63,306 nucleotides of DNA from Thiococcus pfennigii (GCF_016583835.1 NZ_NRRW01000018.1:1-63306); one strand, 5' to 3'; counted from the stretch's first letter, positions 53,587 to 62,449 are shown. Numbers and translations are program-made. Notes: a model not told the origin generated them from the sequence alone.

Positions 53587-54033
53587 ATGGATCGCGTGCT
53601 GGGTCTCTTCGTCCTGTCGTTCGTGGTGGCGGGGTCTGCGACGGCCTGGGCCGATGGCGGTGCCCAGGGCGGATACGCCTCGGGGGTCTCCTCGGTCATC
53701 CTGCAACGCGCGACGACGACCAGCGATGGGGCGCCGATCGCCTATCCGCGCACCGAGCGGCCCGAGGTCACCGCGGCCCAGGTGACGATCGCCCCCGGGG
53801 CCGAGACCGGCTGGCACAAGCACCCGATCCCACTCTATGCCTATGTGGAGCAGGGGGCGTTGGAGGTGCGGTTCGACGACGGGCGCGTCTCGGCCTTCCA
53901 GGCCGGGGATGCGATCTTCGAGGTCGTCGACACCTGGCACAACGGTGTCAACGTCGGCGACACCGAGGTCCGATTGGTCGTCTTCTACCTCGGCGTCGCC
54001 GACGAGCCGACGACGATCAGGCGGACCGACTGA
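53587..54033 (+). CDS. Exported cupin-domain protein
   Basis: 148 residues: signal peptide (1-22, cleaved after AWA) and one cupin barrel. Metal-site motif GWHKHPIPLYAYVEQGALEV gives the H-x-H and Glu, and a later His is in DTWHNGVNVG. Such periplasmic cupins are often called for sensing or binding small ligands, but no function is known. Stands alone, convergent with a DUF2939 gene. Confidence 0.8.
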   Translation: MDRVLGLFVLSFVVAGSATAWADGGAQGGYASGVSSVILQRATTTSDGAPIAYPRTERPEVTAAQVTIAPGAETGWHKHPIPLYAYVEQGALEVRFDDGRVSAFQAGDAIFEVVDTWHNGVNVGDTEVRLVVFYLGVADEPTTIRRTD

Positions 54034-54063
54034 GCGGCGCGTGTCGGGCGGCGAGGCCCGGGG

Positions 54064-54555
54064 TCAGCGGATGATGTCGGTGACCCGCCACTCCGTCCCC
54101 TCCAGGCGCATCCGCACGTGCACGGCGCCCTCGCCGAGCTCGCCGATGCGGATCAGGAAGCGGTCGTAGGACTCGAAGAAGGCGAAGCGGATGCCGCTGA
54201 TCAGGTAGGCCGGGGTCTGGTTCGTCGCCGCGCGGGTCGCCGCGCGCAGCGTCTCGGCGACCCAGGGCAGGGTGATGTACTGATCGACGGCGGCGCGGCC
54301 GAGCCGGTCGAGCCCCTGGGCGAGGCCGCGCACGAGCGGCTGATCTTGATTGGGATCGGCGGGCAGCAGGCCGCCGAGGCCGGCATCGAGCCGGCGCTTG
54401 TAATTCTGCTGGAGCGCCGGCAGATCGACCAGCCCGGCGAGCGCCGCGGGGTCGTCCTGACCGAGCGCCGTGTCGAGGCGGAAGACGTGGTAGTAGGGCC
54501 ACAGCCCATAGGCGAGCAGCGCGAAGAAGAGCAGGAAGCGGAGGATGCGCATCAT
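54064..54555 (-). CDS. DUF2939 protein, membrane-anchored
   Basis: 163-residue protein with an N-terminal membrane helix (MMRILRFLLFFALLAYGLWP) and a soluble C-terminal part with the DUF2939 pattern: YYHVFRLDTALGQDDPAALA, GLVDLPALQQNYKRRL. Secreted or periplasmic facing. Function unknown. Start ATG at 54555 or two codons later. Confidence 0.75.
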   Translation of the reverse strand: MMRILRFLLFFALLAYGLWPYYHVFRLDTALGQDDPAALAGLVDLPALQQNYKRRLDAGLGGLLPADPNQDQPLVRGLAQGLDRLGRAAVDQYITLPWVAETLRAATRAATNQTPAYLISGIRFAFFESYDRFLIRIGELGEGAVHVRMRLEGTEWRVTDIIR

Positions 54556-54705
54556 AGCCGTCGTCCTTCGAAGGGGGTGTCGGCCTTCCCGCGATCGCCT
54601 CCCCGCGATCGATTGGGCCGGCCCGTCACGGGCGGGTTATTCTAACCGGATCCGGGCGCGGCCGGTGCGACGGCCGGCTGCCGACACTGCGAAGGAGCTG
54701 ACCCC

Positions 54706-55383
54706 GTGGACGACCTGACCTCGACCCTGGCCTTGATGCTCGGTGCCGGCTGGGCGAGCGGCATCAATCTCTACGCCGCCGTCCTGGTCCTCGGGCTGCT
54801 CGGGGCCTCCGGGTATATCGATCTGCCCGTCGGGCTCGCGATCCTGTCCGACCCGCTCGTGATCGCCGCGGCGGGGCTCATGTACTGCATCGAGTTCTTC
54901 GCCGACAAGGTCCCCGGCGTCGACACCGGCTGGGACACATTGCACACCTTCATCCGCATCCCGGCCGGGGCGCTTCTGGCGGCCGGTGCCGTTGGCGGTA
55001 TTGCGCCGGGCGCCGAGATCGCGGCCGGCCTCGTCGGCGGCGGGCTGGCCGCCGCCTCGCACGCCGCCAAGGCCGGCACCCGGGTGCTGATCAATACCTC
55101 GCCTGAGCCCTTCACCAATTGGACGGCCTCCATTGCCGAGGACCTGGGCGTCATCGGTGGCATCCTCCTCGCGCTGACGCACCCAGCCGTCTTCCTCGCC
55201 GCCCTGGCGGTGTTCCTGCTCCTGCTGGTCTGGCTGCTGCCGCGGCTGTGGTGCGGCATCCGGCGGGTCTTCGGCGCCATCGTGCGTCTCTTCCGCGGCG
55301 AGCGGACCAGTGGCGATCCGCCCGTGGGCGGTGCGGGGCCGCCGGGCAATGGTCCGCCCCCGGCGCCGCCAGCGACCGGCTGA
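54706..55383 (+). CDS. DUF4126 membrane protein
   Basis: 225-residue protein with at least four hydrophobic segments in the first 185 residues (starting LALMLGAGWASGINLYAA) and a Pro/Gly-rich cytoplasmic tail. The DUF4126 pattern is seen in FADKVPGVDTGWDTLHTFIR and AASHAAKAGTRVLINTSPEP. GTG start at 54706 is used (MDDLTST), with GGAGC upstream. 12 nt upstream of cca on the same strand, suggesting an operon. Function unknown. Confidence 0.8.
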   Translation: MDDLTSTLALMLGAGWASGINLYAAVLVLGLLGASGYIDLPVGLAILSDPLVIAAAGLMYCIEFFADKVPGVDTGWDTLHTFIRIPAGALLAAGAVGGIAPGAEIAAGLVGGGLAAASHAAKAGTRVLINTSPEPFTNWTASIAEDLGVIGGILLALTHPAVFLAALAVFLLLLVWLLPRLWCGIRRVFGAIVRLFRGERTSGDPPVGGAGPPGNGPPPAPPATG

Positions 55384-55395
55384 GGGCCAGGCGCG

Positions 55396-56631
55396 ATGAA
55401 GGTCTATCTGGTCGGTGGCGCGGTCCGCGATCGCCTCCTCGGGCGGTCGGTCGGCGAGCGCGACTATGTGGTCGTCGGGGCGACCCCCGAGGACCTGCTG
55501 CGTCAGGGCTATCAGCAGGTCGGGCGCGACTTCCCGGTCTTCCTGCACCCGCAGACGAAGGACGAGTACGCGCTCGCGCGCACCGAGCGGAAGGTCGCCC
55601 CCGGCTACCACGGCTTTCTCTGCCATGCCGCGCCGGACGTGACGCTGGAAGAGGATCTGGCGCGGCGCGATCTCACGATCAACGCCCTGGCCGAGGACGC
55701 CGACGGCACCCTGATCGACCCCTACGGCGGGCGCGCCGACCTCGAGGCGCGGGTGCTGCGCCACGTCTCGCCGGCCTTCGCCGAGGACCCGGTGCGGATC
55801 CTGCGCGTCGCCCGCTTCGCCGCCCGCTTCGCCGCGCTCGGCTTCCGCGTCGCCGACGAGACGCTGGCGCTGATGCGCACCATGGTCGCGGCCGGCGAGG
55901 TCGATGCCCTGGTGCCGGAGCGGGTCTGGCAGGAGCTCGCGAAGGCGCTGGCCGAGGCGACGCCGTCGGTCTTCTTCGCGACCCTGCGCGACTGCGGGGC
56001 GCTCGCGCGGCTGCTGCCCGAGCTCGACCGCCTGTTCGGCGTGCCGCAGCCGGCGCAGTGGCACCCGGAGATCGATACGGGCGTCCACACGCTGATGGTC
56101 GTCGACATGGCGGCGCGCCTGAGCGAGGACCTGGAGGTGCGCTTCGCCGCGCTGACCCACGACCTCGGCAAGGGGACCACGCCGGCGGAGATCCTGCCGA
56201 GCCACCGCGGCCACGAGCACCGCGGCCTGTCGCTGGTGCGGGCGGTCTGCGAGCGGTTGCGGGTGCCGCATCGTGTCCGCGACCTCGCCCTGATCACGGC
56301 GCGCTGGCACGGCCTGGTGCACAAGGTCGACGAGCTGCGCCCGACGACGATCCTGGACCTGCTGGAGGGGGCCGACGCGGTGCGCCGACCGGAGCGCTTC
56401 GAACAGATGTTGCTCGCCTGCGAGGCCGACTACCGCGGGCGCACCAGCTACGGCGAGCGCGCCTATCCCCAAGGACAGCTGTGGCGCCGGCTCCAGGCCG
56501 CCGTCAACGCCCTGGACCTGAGGGCCGTCGCGGTGGCAGCCGCCAACCCGCAGCAGATCCCGGAGCGCATCCGTCACGCCCGCCTCGTCGCCCTGCGCGC
56601 CGTCCTGGCGGAGGGGCCGCGCCTGGGCTGA
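55396..56631 (+). CDS. cca: tRNA CCA-adding enzyme (class II nucleotidyltransferase with HD domain)
   Basis: 411 residues. N-terminal head: [23 protein letters not shown] (catalytic Asp pair), [12 protein letters not shown], and [17 protein letters not shown]-terminal HD domain: [29 protein letters not shown], which adds phosphatase/phosphodiesterase activity in the multifunctional gammaproteobacterial CCA proteins. Length agrees with that group. Start at 55396 is correct by homology to the [12 protein letters not shown] beginning. Independent terminator not seen. Confidence 0.96.
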   Translation: MKVYLVGGAVRDRLLGRSVGERDYVVVGATPEDLLRQGYQQVGRDFPVFLHPQTKDEYALARTERKVAPGYHGFLCHAAPDVTLEEDLARRDLTINALAEDADGTLIDPYGGRADLEARVLRHVSPAFAEDPVRILRVARFAARFAALGFRVADETLALMRTMVAAGEVDALVPERVWQELAKALAEATPSVFFATLRDCGALARLLPELDRLFGVPQPAQWHPEIDTGVHTLMVVDMAARLSEDLEVRFAALTHDLGKGTTPAEILPSHRGHEHRGLSLVRAVCERLRVPHRVRDLALITARWHGLVHKVDELRPTTILDLLEGADAVRRPERFEQMLLACEADYRGRTSYGERAYPQGQLWRRLQAAVNALDLRAVAVAAANPQQIPERIRHARLVALRAVLAEGPRLG

Positions 56632-56687
56632 GGGGCGACCCTCGCGGCCGGCGGGTCAGGCACGGCCGCCGCTGAGCGCGGCCCACG

Positions 56688-58256
56688 TCAGGGCAGCATG
56701 AATCCCCTGATCGCAAAGTACAGGATCGCCGCGAGTAGCCCGGATACGGGTACCGTGATGACCCAGGCCGCGACGATCTTCATCAGTGCCGAGCGTTTGA
56801 CCAGCTCCGTCTTGTAGACGCGCTTCAGCCCCTTGCGCTCCTTCTTGCTCAACTCCGCCCTGGCCGAGTGTTCCTTGAGTTGTTGCAGCATCAGCGCCTT
56901 GTTGGCGAGGGATGCCTTGCGGAACTCGATGAGGAAGGCCTCCACCTCGGCCTCGCCCTTGCCCTGGTGGTGGGCCTTGATCTCGGCGACCATCTTGGAG
57001 TAGCTGGCCTTGAGAAACTCGCGGAGGAAGCCGACGCCGAACACCGCGCCGACGGCGATATGGGTCGAGGAGACCGGCAGGCCGAGCTGGGTGGCCAGGA
57101 TCACGGTGATCGCCGCGGCCATCGCGATGCAGTAGGCGCGCATCTGATCGAGTTCGGTGATCTCGGATCCGACAGTGCGGATCAGCTTGGGTCCGTAGAG
57201 CGCCAGTCCGATCGCGATCCCACAGGCGCCGACCAACATGACCCAAAGGGGGATCGATGCCTCCCTTGCGATGCCCCCATGGAGCACCGCATCGTTGATC
57301 GCGGCCAGGGGACCGACGGCGTTCGCGACGTCGTTGGCGCCGTGGGCGAAGCTCAACAGGGCGGCGGCGAAGATCAGCGGGACCGTGAAGAGCCCGTTGA
57401 TGCCGGCCTTGTCGCCAGGCAGATGGTCGGCGACGCGGCCGATCAGGTGGCGTGCGAGCAGATAGACGAGCGTGGCGCACAGCAGGCCGAACAGCGCGGC
57501 GCCGCCGAATTCGACCTTCCAGATGGGTTTGATGCCCTTCAGGATCAGGTAGGTGGAGAAGGCCCAGGCCATCGCCGCGACCAGGACCGGGACCACGCGC
57601 TGCGCGGCCGCCTTCATGTCCTCCTGGTAGGTGATCGTGCGCTTGATCAAATACAGGAAACCGGCCGCGATCGCACCGCCGAGCAGCGGCGAGATCACCC
57701 AACTCGCGGCGATCTGCCCCAGCGTGCCCCAGTTGGCGATGCCGGGTCCACCGGCCGCCAGGCCGGCGCCGAGCACGCCGCCGACGATCGAGTGGGTGGT
57801 CGACACCGGGGCCCCGAGGGCGGTGGCGATATTCAGCCACAAGGCACCGGCCAGCAGGGCCGCCATCATCAGCCAGATGAAGCTGTCGCTGTCCGCGATC
57901 AGGGTCGGATCGATGATGCCCTGCTTGACCGTGCTGACCACGTCGCCGCCGGCGATCAGGGCGCCGCTGGCCTCGAAGATCGCGGCGATCGCGATCGCGC
58001 CGGTCAGGGTCAGCGCCTTCGAGCCGACCGCCGGACCGACGTTGTTCGCGACGTCGTTCGCGCCGATGTTCATGGCCATGTAGCCGCCGACCATTGCGGC
58101 CGTGATCAGCATGTAGTTCTGGGGGATGTCGCCGAGGCTCATGCCGGCGGCCAGCATGATGCCGATCACGAACAGCAGGGCGACGCCGAAGCGAAACATC
58201 TCCGGTTGGCCGAACCGGGTCGCTCGCTCGATCTGCGATATGTTTTTCAGTTCCAT
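56688..58256 (-). CDS. pit: Inorganic phosphate transporter (Pit/PHO-4 family)
   Basis: 522 residues, about ten membrane spans. The duplicated PHO-4 signature GANDVANNVGPAVGSKAL (near residue 66) and GANDVANAVGPLAAI (near 305), plus the paired APVSTTHSIVGG and LPVSSTHIAVGA, identify the family. A hydrophilic, Lys-rich intracellular loop (about 410-485) precedes the last helix. Family members move phosphate with H+ or Na+. Start at MELKNISQ, 58256. Upstream TTG possible but not favoured. Divergent from the mobile-region debris. Confidence 0.93.
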   Translation of the reverse strand: MELKNISQIERATRFGQPEMFRFGVALLFVIGIMLAAGMSLGDIPQNYMLITAAMVGGYMAMNIGANDVANNVGPAVGSKALTLTGAIAIAAIFEASGALIAGGDVVSTVKQGIIDPTLIADSDSFIWLMMAALLAGALWLNIATALGAPVSTTHSIVGGVLGAGLAAGGPGIANWGTLGQIAASWVISPLLGGAIAAGFLYLIKRTITYQEDMKAAAQRVVPVLVAAMAWAFSTYLILKGIKPIWKVEFGGAALFGLLCATLVYLLARHLIGRVADHLPGDKAGINGLFTVPLIFAAALLSFAHGANDVANAVGPLAAINDAVLHGGIAREASIPLWVMLVGACGIAIGLALYGPKLIRTVGSEITELDQMRAYCIAMAAAITVILATQLGLPVSSTHIAVGAVFGVGFLREFLKASYSKMVAEIKAHHQGKGEAEVEAFLIEFRKASLANKALMLQQLKEHSARAELSKKERKGLKRVYKTELVKRSALMKIVAAWVITVPVSGLLAAILYFAIRGFMLP

Positions 58257-58461
58257 CGGGAGGGCCCGCGCACGGGCTTGCAACAAAAATGCAATCAAAG
58301 TGTCCCGCAATTGTCACATTTTTGCCCGCGCGCTGCCCAGTGGATCTCTGCCTTCGGTGAACGCGAGGCGAGGCCGGCCGGCCTTTTGGCGGGATCGAGA
58401 ATCCCCAGACCTCCAGCGACATGAGGGGCTAACCGCTAGAAATAATACGTGAAACAACCTT

Positions 58462-59136
58462 GTGTACGTCGAGGGCTGCACGGTTTACCGTAACGTCCAA
58501 CGGGACAAACCGAGAGTCTTCTCCACCGTGGTCCTCAACGCCGCGCAGATCGACGGCCTGCCGGCCCTGGAGGTCATGGCCCCGGCTTCGGACCGCCGCG
58601 AGCGGGCCGAGGCGGTGCTCGCGGCCCCGGGCTTCGAGATCCGCCACGACCAAGCGGGTCGCGTCTCCTCCCGCCCGGCCACGGACCGGATTCACCTGCC
58701 CCCAGGGGCAGCTTCAAGACCTCGGACACCTACTTGCCATGGCCCCGCGCGGGGTGCCCATTCGACAGTCCATCCCAGTCGCCTGGACCGGGACTTGGCC
58801 TACCCCTTCGGCAGCGTTGGCTACGCCAAGGAGGAGATCCGCACCGAGATCGCCTCGTTGATGATCGGCGACCAACTGGGGATCGGTCAGGACACCTGTC
58901 GGTACGCCGCCTACGCCAAGAGCTGGGTCCAGGGTCTCCAGGGCGACCTGCAGGAGGTCCTGCGGGCATCACGGGATGCGGATAAGATTACCGGGTACGT
59001 GCTGGGCTTGGAGAAGGAGCGGCTGCCTACGACTATGGAGAAGCTGCCCCAGCTCGAGCGCCTGGCCGCGCCGAAAAAGGCCGAGCGCCAACCGACGCCG
59101 CGGCGCGTCAGGGCCGTAAGCGGACGCGATCGATGA
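58462..59136 (+). pseudogene. ArdC-like antirestriction / zincin-metallopeptidase remnant
   Basis: Open frame of 224 codons whose parts match an ArdC/TraC-type protein: VLNAAQIDGLPALE in the N-terminal ssDNA-binding half, and the C-terminal LDRDLAYPFGSVGYAKEEIR ... SWVQGLQGDLQEVLRASRDA. In between, homology shifts frame: in another frame one finds GSFKTSDTYLPW, which normally precedes the metal-binding HExxH, and the motif itself is corrupted (HGPARGAHSTVH in the open frame). The N-terminus is also short. It is therefore a frameshifted, inactive remnant. ArdC proteins protect mobile DNA from restriction, so this marks a former plasmid or conjugative element. Confidence 0.75.
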
Positions 59137-59159
59137 TTCCATGCAGATGGAGCCTAGAA

Positions 59160-59411
59160 TTGAGCCAATTGATCCTGGACGTGCCGGACGACTCCCTGTT
59201 GTCGCTCAAGTTGTCTGATGAAGCCGCCGCGGCGGAGATCCGCCTTGCGGCCTCCGTGAAGCTCTACGAGCTCGGGCGCCTCTCGTCCGGGGCGGCGGCG
59301 CGTCTCGCCGGTATCCCGAGAACCCTGTTCCTGAGCAAGCTGGCTGAATACGGCGTCGATACCTTCCGCCTCACCGAAGACGAGCTGGAGCGCCAGACAT
59401 CCCTTGCCTGA
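59160..59411 (+). CDS. UPF0175-family antitoxin
   Basis: 83 residues, UPF0175 pattern: QLILDVPDDSLLSLKLSDEA, EIRLAASVKLYELGRLSSG, AAARLAGIPRTLFLSKLAEY (HTH-like). Taken to start at TTG 59160 because of GGAG 7 nt upstream and because the family usually begins at this point; the ATG at 59133 is an alternative. Overlaps the PIN-domain gene by 8 nt, forming an antitoxin-toxin pair. Confidence 0.82.
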   Translation: MSQLILDVPDDSLLSLKLSDEAAAAEIRLAASVKLYELGRLSSGAAARLAGIPRTLFLSKLAEYGVDTFRLTEDELERQTSLA

Positions 59412-59889
59412 CGTTATCTGCAATACCTCTCCGCTCCAGTACCTTCACCAGATCGGGCAACTGGAGCTGCTACCGAAGCTGGTCTCGCGGATCACTGTCC
59501 CGACCGCGGTTGCCGAAGAGCTGGCCGAGGGCCGGCGCCGGGGTCTCGACCTGCCTGTCCCCGAAGCGCTGGGGTGGGTCGACCTACGCACCCCAGCGAG
59601 CGAGAACGTCGTCCGCCTGGTCGCCGATCTCGGTCCTGGTGAGACTGGCGTTCTGCTTCTGGCGTTGGAGCGTACCAATCCGGTCGTGATCCTGGATGAT
59701 GCGCTGGCCAGGCGCCATGCCGAGGTTCTCGGGATCGCGTTGACGGGGACGCTCGGAATCTTGCTGGACGCCAAACGCCGCGGACTGGTGCCGGCGGTGA
59801 CCCCTCTGGTCGACGACCTCCAGCGTTTGGGCTTCCGGCTCAGCGAGGGGACCCGAAACGCTGTTTTGCGTATGGCAGGAGAGCCGTAG
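59404..59889 (+). CDS. DUF3368 PIN-domain toxin
   Basis: 161 residues, PIN-like nuclease of the DUF3368 group usually paired with UPF0175. Conserved positions: VICNTSPLQYLHQIGQLELL (first acidic position occupied by Asn/Ser pattern typical of this subgroup), VAEELAEG, LGPGETGVLLLAL and VILDDALARRHAEVLG. TTG start at 59404 within the end of the antitoxin gene. Predicted RNase, target unknown. Intact module in an otherwise degraded region. Confidence 0.87.
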   Translation: MPDVICNTSPLQYLHQIGQLELLPKLVSRITVPTAVAEELAEGRRRGLDLPVPEALGWVDLRTPASENVVRLVADLGPGETGVLLLALERTNPVVILDDALARRHAEVLGIALTGTLGILLDAKRRGLVPAVTPLVDDLQRLGFRLSEGTRNAVLRMAGEP

Positions 59890-59980
59890 CGCCGTTGCCC
59901 CGACGAATGGGTGTAATTGTGTGTGAGGGTTCTGACGCCCTCCTGCAATCCAACTCGACTCGACTCCCCGAGCCGCCATG

Positions 59981-60451
59981 TCACATCCACACCTGGACGT
60001 CGCGCCCGAAGCGCAGCCCCATGACCTGGCAGGCCAATTTCAGCAGTTCGCGCTTCTTCGCATCGCTCTCGTTGGTGCCGACCAGCCAGCCGTGGGCGAA
60101 GGGCTCGGTGTGCTTCCAGAGCCCCGGCTTCATCGGGTAGACCTCCTGCGGCGTGCGACCCACATAGCGCCGTGACCGTCCAATGGTCGCCGCGGCTTGC
60201 TGAAAGCGCGCCGGAAACCTGGGTTCCAATTCGGCGAACTGCCGCAGCATACCGACGAAGGTCTCCTTCGCGAAACGGGTCGGGAAGTCCTGGCCGAACA
60301 AACGGTAACCGGATCGCGGCGCACGGGTTGCCGCCGAGGTTGCCGGTGCGGGCGGCGGGGCTTCGAGCCCCCGCTGGAGACCGGCGATGGTCTGCTGCAA
60401 CGCGGCGAGCTGCATCTGCAACTGGGTGAGCTGGGCGGTGTCAGGCAGCAT
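59981..60451 (-). CDS. Protein of unknown function, last gene of a truncated unit
   Basis: 156 residues. Short N-terminal coiled coil (LTQLQMQLAALQQTIAGLQR), a variable linker, then a globular C-terminal domain ending GWLVGTNESDAKKRELLKLA and VMGLRFGRDVQVWM. This end slightly recalls DNA-binding SeqA-type or similar domains (pattern W.V.TN...K), but the likeness is too weak to name. Overlaps the upstream gene by 11 nt. Minus strand. Confidence 0.65.
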   Translation of the reverse strand: MLPDTAQLTQLQMQLAALQQTIAGLQRGLEAPPPAPATSAATRAPRSGYRLFGQDFPTRFAKETFVGMLRQFAELEPRFPARFQQAAATIGRSRRYVGRTPQEVYPMKPGLWKHTEPFAHGWLVGTNESDAKKRELLKLACQVMGLRFGRDVQVWM

Positions 60452-60794
60452 GGGCGTCTTCTCCTGGGCAGGACGGTTGTTTCAACGCGGCGTTCAGGTC
60501 CCCGCCGGTGTGGCGGTGCTCGCCACGTAGCAGGCGCTTCTCGGTCCGGCGCGACGGGCGATAGACGGTGACCACCTGATCACCAGCGATCACCACCCGA
60601 CAGCCCCGCAGCCGTTCCAGCGCGCCGATCTCCTGCTTGCGGCGTCGGATCTCCCGGTCCGCGTCCTGAGCGAGGAGCAGCAGACTGTCGGCATCGACCG
60701 CCGTGCCGGCGGCGACGATCATCGGGATGTCGGACTCGCGAAACCCCCGTTGGCGGATGCGGGCTTGGGCGTGTTGGGTCAGGGTCAGGTTCAT
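60441..60794 (-). CDS. DUF4258-like small protein
   Basis: 117 residues beginning MNLTLTQHAQARIRQRGFRE, the motif (HA..R...RG) of DUF4258-type proteins, which resemble some RelE-like toxin folds. It then has RRRKQEIGALERLRG and VVIAGDQVVTVYRPSRRTE. Its ATG overlaps the stop of the upstream truncated gene (ATGA), and its end overlaps the next gene. The family assignment is tentative and activity unknown. Confidence 0.65.
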   Translation of the reverse strand: MNLTLTQHAQARIRQRGFRESDIPMIVAAGTAVDADSLLLLAQDADREIRRRKQEIGALERLRGCRVVIAGDQVVTVYRPSRRTEKRLLRGEHRHTGGDLNAALKQPSCPGEDAHAA

Positions 60795-61243
60795 GCGCGT
60801 TCCTCCGTATCCGTGTTGTCGATATCGGCTCCTTGGTTGGCGGCGCTGCCGGTGGCCGCTGGCGTTGACTGGTCTTCCGGTAGCTTGATCTTCAATCGGA
60901 AGCCGCGTCGGGGCTTAATTCGCGACGTCAACTCCTCGGTAACGGCCTGGTTCTTCTCGTCCAGCCAGCGCCGGTACTCCTCTTCGTCGGTGGCTTGTTT
61001 CTTCTCCCAAACCTCCTGGAGATCGATCCGCCCATCCTGAATCCGTTCGAGGATGCCCTGATCCGCCTCGTGGTCAGGATCGAGCCCAACGTTGGCGCCG
61101 AGAACAGGCGTGGGAACGGCATAATCCGGTGTCGCCCCCCTGAAGCTGGCGGTGAACTCGATCGGGTGCTCCTTGAACAGACCAAGGGCCTTGAGCTCGT
61201 CCTGCAGAAATTGGATGAAGGGCGAGTACTCATTTTCCTCGTC
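60791..61243 (-). pseudogene. 5'-truncated gene of unknown function, cut by the adjacent inverted-repeat element
   Basis: 150 codons are open without a stop from the element boundary at 61243: ENEYSPFIQFLQDELKALGL, FTASFRGATPDYAVPTPVLG, LQEVWEKKQATDEEEYRRWL, IKPRRGFRLKIKLPED. Protein-like composition and an ATGA overlap with the next gene show it was a real gene. There is no start codon in frame before the boundary, where TGA occurs inside the element. The N-terminal part was lost when the element arrived. Family not recognised. Confidence 0.7.
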
Positions 61244-61376
61244 GGGCCTTGCTCATAACTCCGGCCACCGAGCGGGTCGCCTGCCGGCATCCCGAGGCAA
61301 AATGCCGTTTTAGTGAGTTTTTTAGCCTGACTCCCATCATGTAGGTGGGCCTTGGCCGGAATTATGAGCAAGGCCC
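61244..61376. mobile_element. 133-bp MITE-like element with 23-bp terminal inverted repeats
   Basis: The ends GGGCCTTGCTCATAACTCCG+GCC (61244-61266) and its complement (61354-61376) are inverted repeats differing at one of 23 positions. The 87 bp between them hold no gene. Neighbouring reading frames stop at the left boundary (truncated gene 60791-61243) and run into the right repeat (transposase remnant), so the element separates or has broken two genes. No flanking target duplication was recognised. Confidence 0.7.
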
Positions 61377-61620
61377 GGCGGCTGAGTTCGTCAACAAACG
61401 CGTCCGAACCGAGTGATAGGGGTTCGATATCAAACAGTAGGCGTGTCCCCACCGGTTGCAGCGCTCGCAGACCTCGGCAAGCAGGGCGAGGAACATCCGG
61501 CGGAACGTCCCGCGGTCCCCGGCACCCCGATCGATGTCCTCGCGCGCAGCCCCGCGTGAGGTGATCCGGTCGTCCTTGCCCCGCGCGGGGACCTTGAATT
61601 CTTCGAGGTGTCCATCAGCT
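61362..61620 (-). pseudogene. REP-associated (Y1_Tnp/IS200-like) tyrosine transposase remnant
   Basis: Reading leftwards, one open frame contains ITSRGAAREDIDRGAGDRGT, FRRMFLALLAEVCERCNRWG and HAYCLISNPYHSV. This aligns with the RAYT/Y1_Tnp core (TSRG..R..I...DR..F..LL.EVC.R......AYCLM.NHYH), but the HUH motif NHYH is NPYH here, and no C-terminal half with the catalytic Tyr follows. The frame ends in the terminal repeat of the MITE-like element. It encloses a copy of the dispersed palindrome at 61573-61599. Inactive. Confidence 0.7.
61573..61599 (-). repeat. Dispersed palindromic repeat copy
   Basis: Plus-strand TCCTTGCCCCGCGCGGGGAC+CTTGAAT is the reverse complement of 15174-15200 at 26 of 27 positions. 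Core CCCCGCGCGGGG is a perfect palindrome. It lies inside the transposase remnant, as expected if REP-like elements and their transposase travelled together. Confidence 0.6.
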
Positions 61621-61897
61621 TGAGGGCACCCTGATCAGAGATGGCATGGAAGACTTCGACGGGATGAACACCTCAAGAACGGCGGTGGTTGTGACAAGGC
61701 CGAGCCAGGCTCCCGGCGACGCGGTTGCCACGGCCCCAGTGCCCCTCAGTCCCGGGGATGGCCTCCTCGGCAAGATGTGCGCCCCGCCCGCCGGTCTCGA
61801 TGATCCGACGGACCAGCCAGGCACCGGCCAACGCGGCCTCCTGGGCGTCGAGGCGGGCGCGCGTGACCGGCGCCGAAACAGGATCTCCCCGCTGCTG
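61621..61897. other. Gap upstream of the CIA30 gene, possible further remnant
   Basis: No intact gene. On the minus strand one frame gives ARLDAQEAALAGAWLVRRII followed by GTEGHWGRGNRVAGSL, which is gene-like but has no start and ends in a stop near 61665. Family not recognised. It may be debris of the same mobile region. Any promoter of the downstream CIA30 gene should be here. Confidence 0.3.
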
Positions 61898-62449
61898 ATG
61901 CTATGGCTGCTGACTATGACTACCTCCGCTGCCCACGCCGACATGCCCCTGTTCGATTTCTCGACCGAGACCCCCTCGAGTGCCTGGCAAATCGTCAACG
62001 ACGGCGTCATGGGGGGCGTCTCCACGAGTCGCTTCGATCTGACGGATGGCGTCGCCGTCTTTCGCGGTGAGGTGTCGCTGGAGAACTACGGCGGGTTCGC
62101 CTCCGTGCGCTCGCTGCCGGCGCGCTACGACATGCAGCAGGACGTCGATGCGTTCGTGATCCGTGTCCGCGGCGACGGCCGGCGCTACAAGCTCACCGCG
62201 CGCATGGCTCGGAGCTTCGACGGCCCGGTCTACCAGGCGGCTTTCGCGACGAGGCCGGCCGAGTGGGAGGAGCATCGGCTGCCTTTCAAGGATTTCGTGC
62301 CGACCTTCCGTGGCCGTGTGCTGTCGGGCGAGCCGCCGCTGGATGCCACCAAGATCGCGTCGGTCGGCTTCCTGATCGCGGACAAGCAGGCCGGTCCCTT
62401 TCGGCTCGAGATTGCCTGGATCAAGGCCGTGACGTCGCCGCCGCCGTGA
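61898..62449 (+). CDS. CIA30-family exported protein
   Basis: 183 residues with the CIA30 (complex I intermediate-associated protein 30) pattern: WQIVNDGVMGGVSTSRFDLT, FRGEVSLENYGGFASVRS, RVRGDGRRYKLTARM, and VGFLIADKQAGPFRLEI. A short secretion-type start MLWLLTMTTSAAHA precedes it; the ATG at 61898 is preferred, but the true start may be a few codons further upstream. In bacteria these domains are usually carried by carbohydrate-binding-like secreted proteins of unknown role. The stop overlaps the start of the photolyase-related gene (GTGA), so the two were co-translated. Confidence 0.82.
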   Translation: MLWLLTMTTSAAHADMPLFDFSTETPSSAWQIVNDGVMGGVSTSRFDLTDGVAVFRGEVSLENYGGFASVRSLPARYDMQQDVDAFVIRVRGDGRRYKLTARMARSFDGPVYQAAFATRPAEWEEHRLPFKDFVPTFRGRVLSGEPPLDATKIASVGFLIADKQAGPFRLEIAWIKAVTSPPP

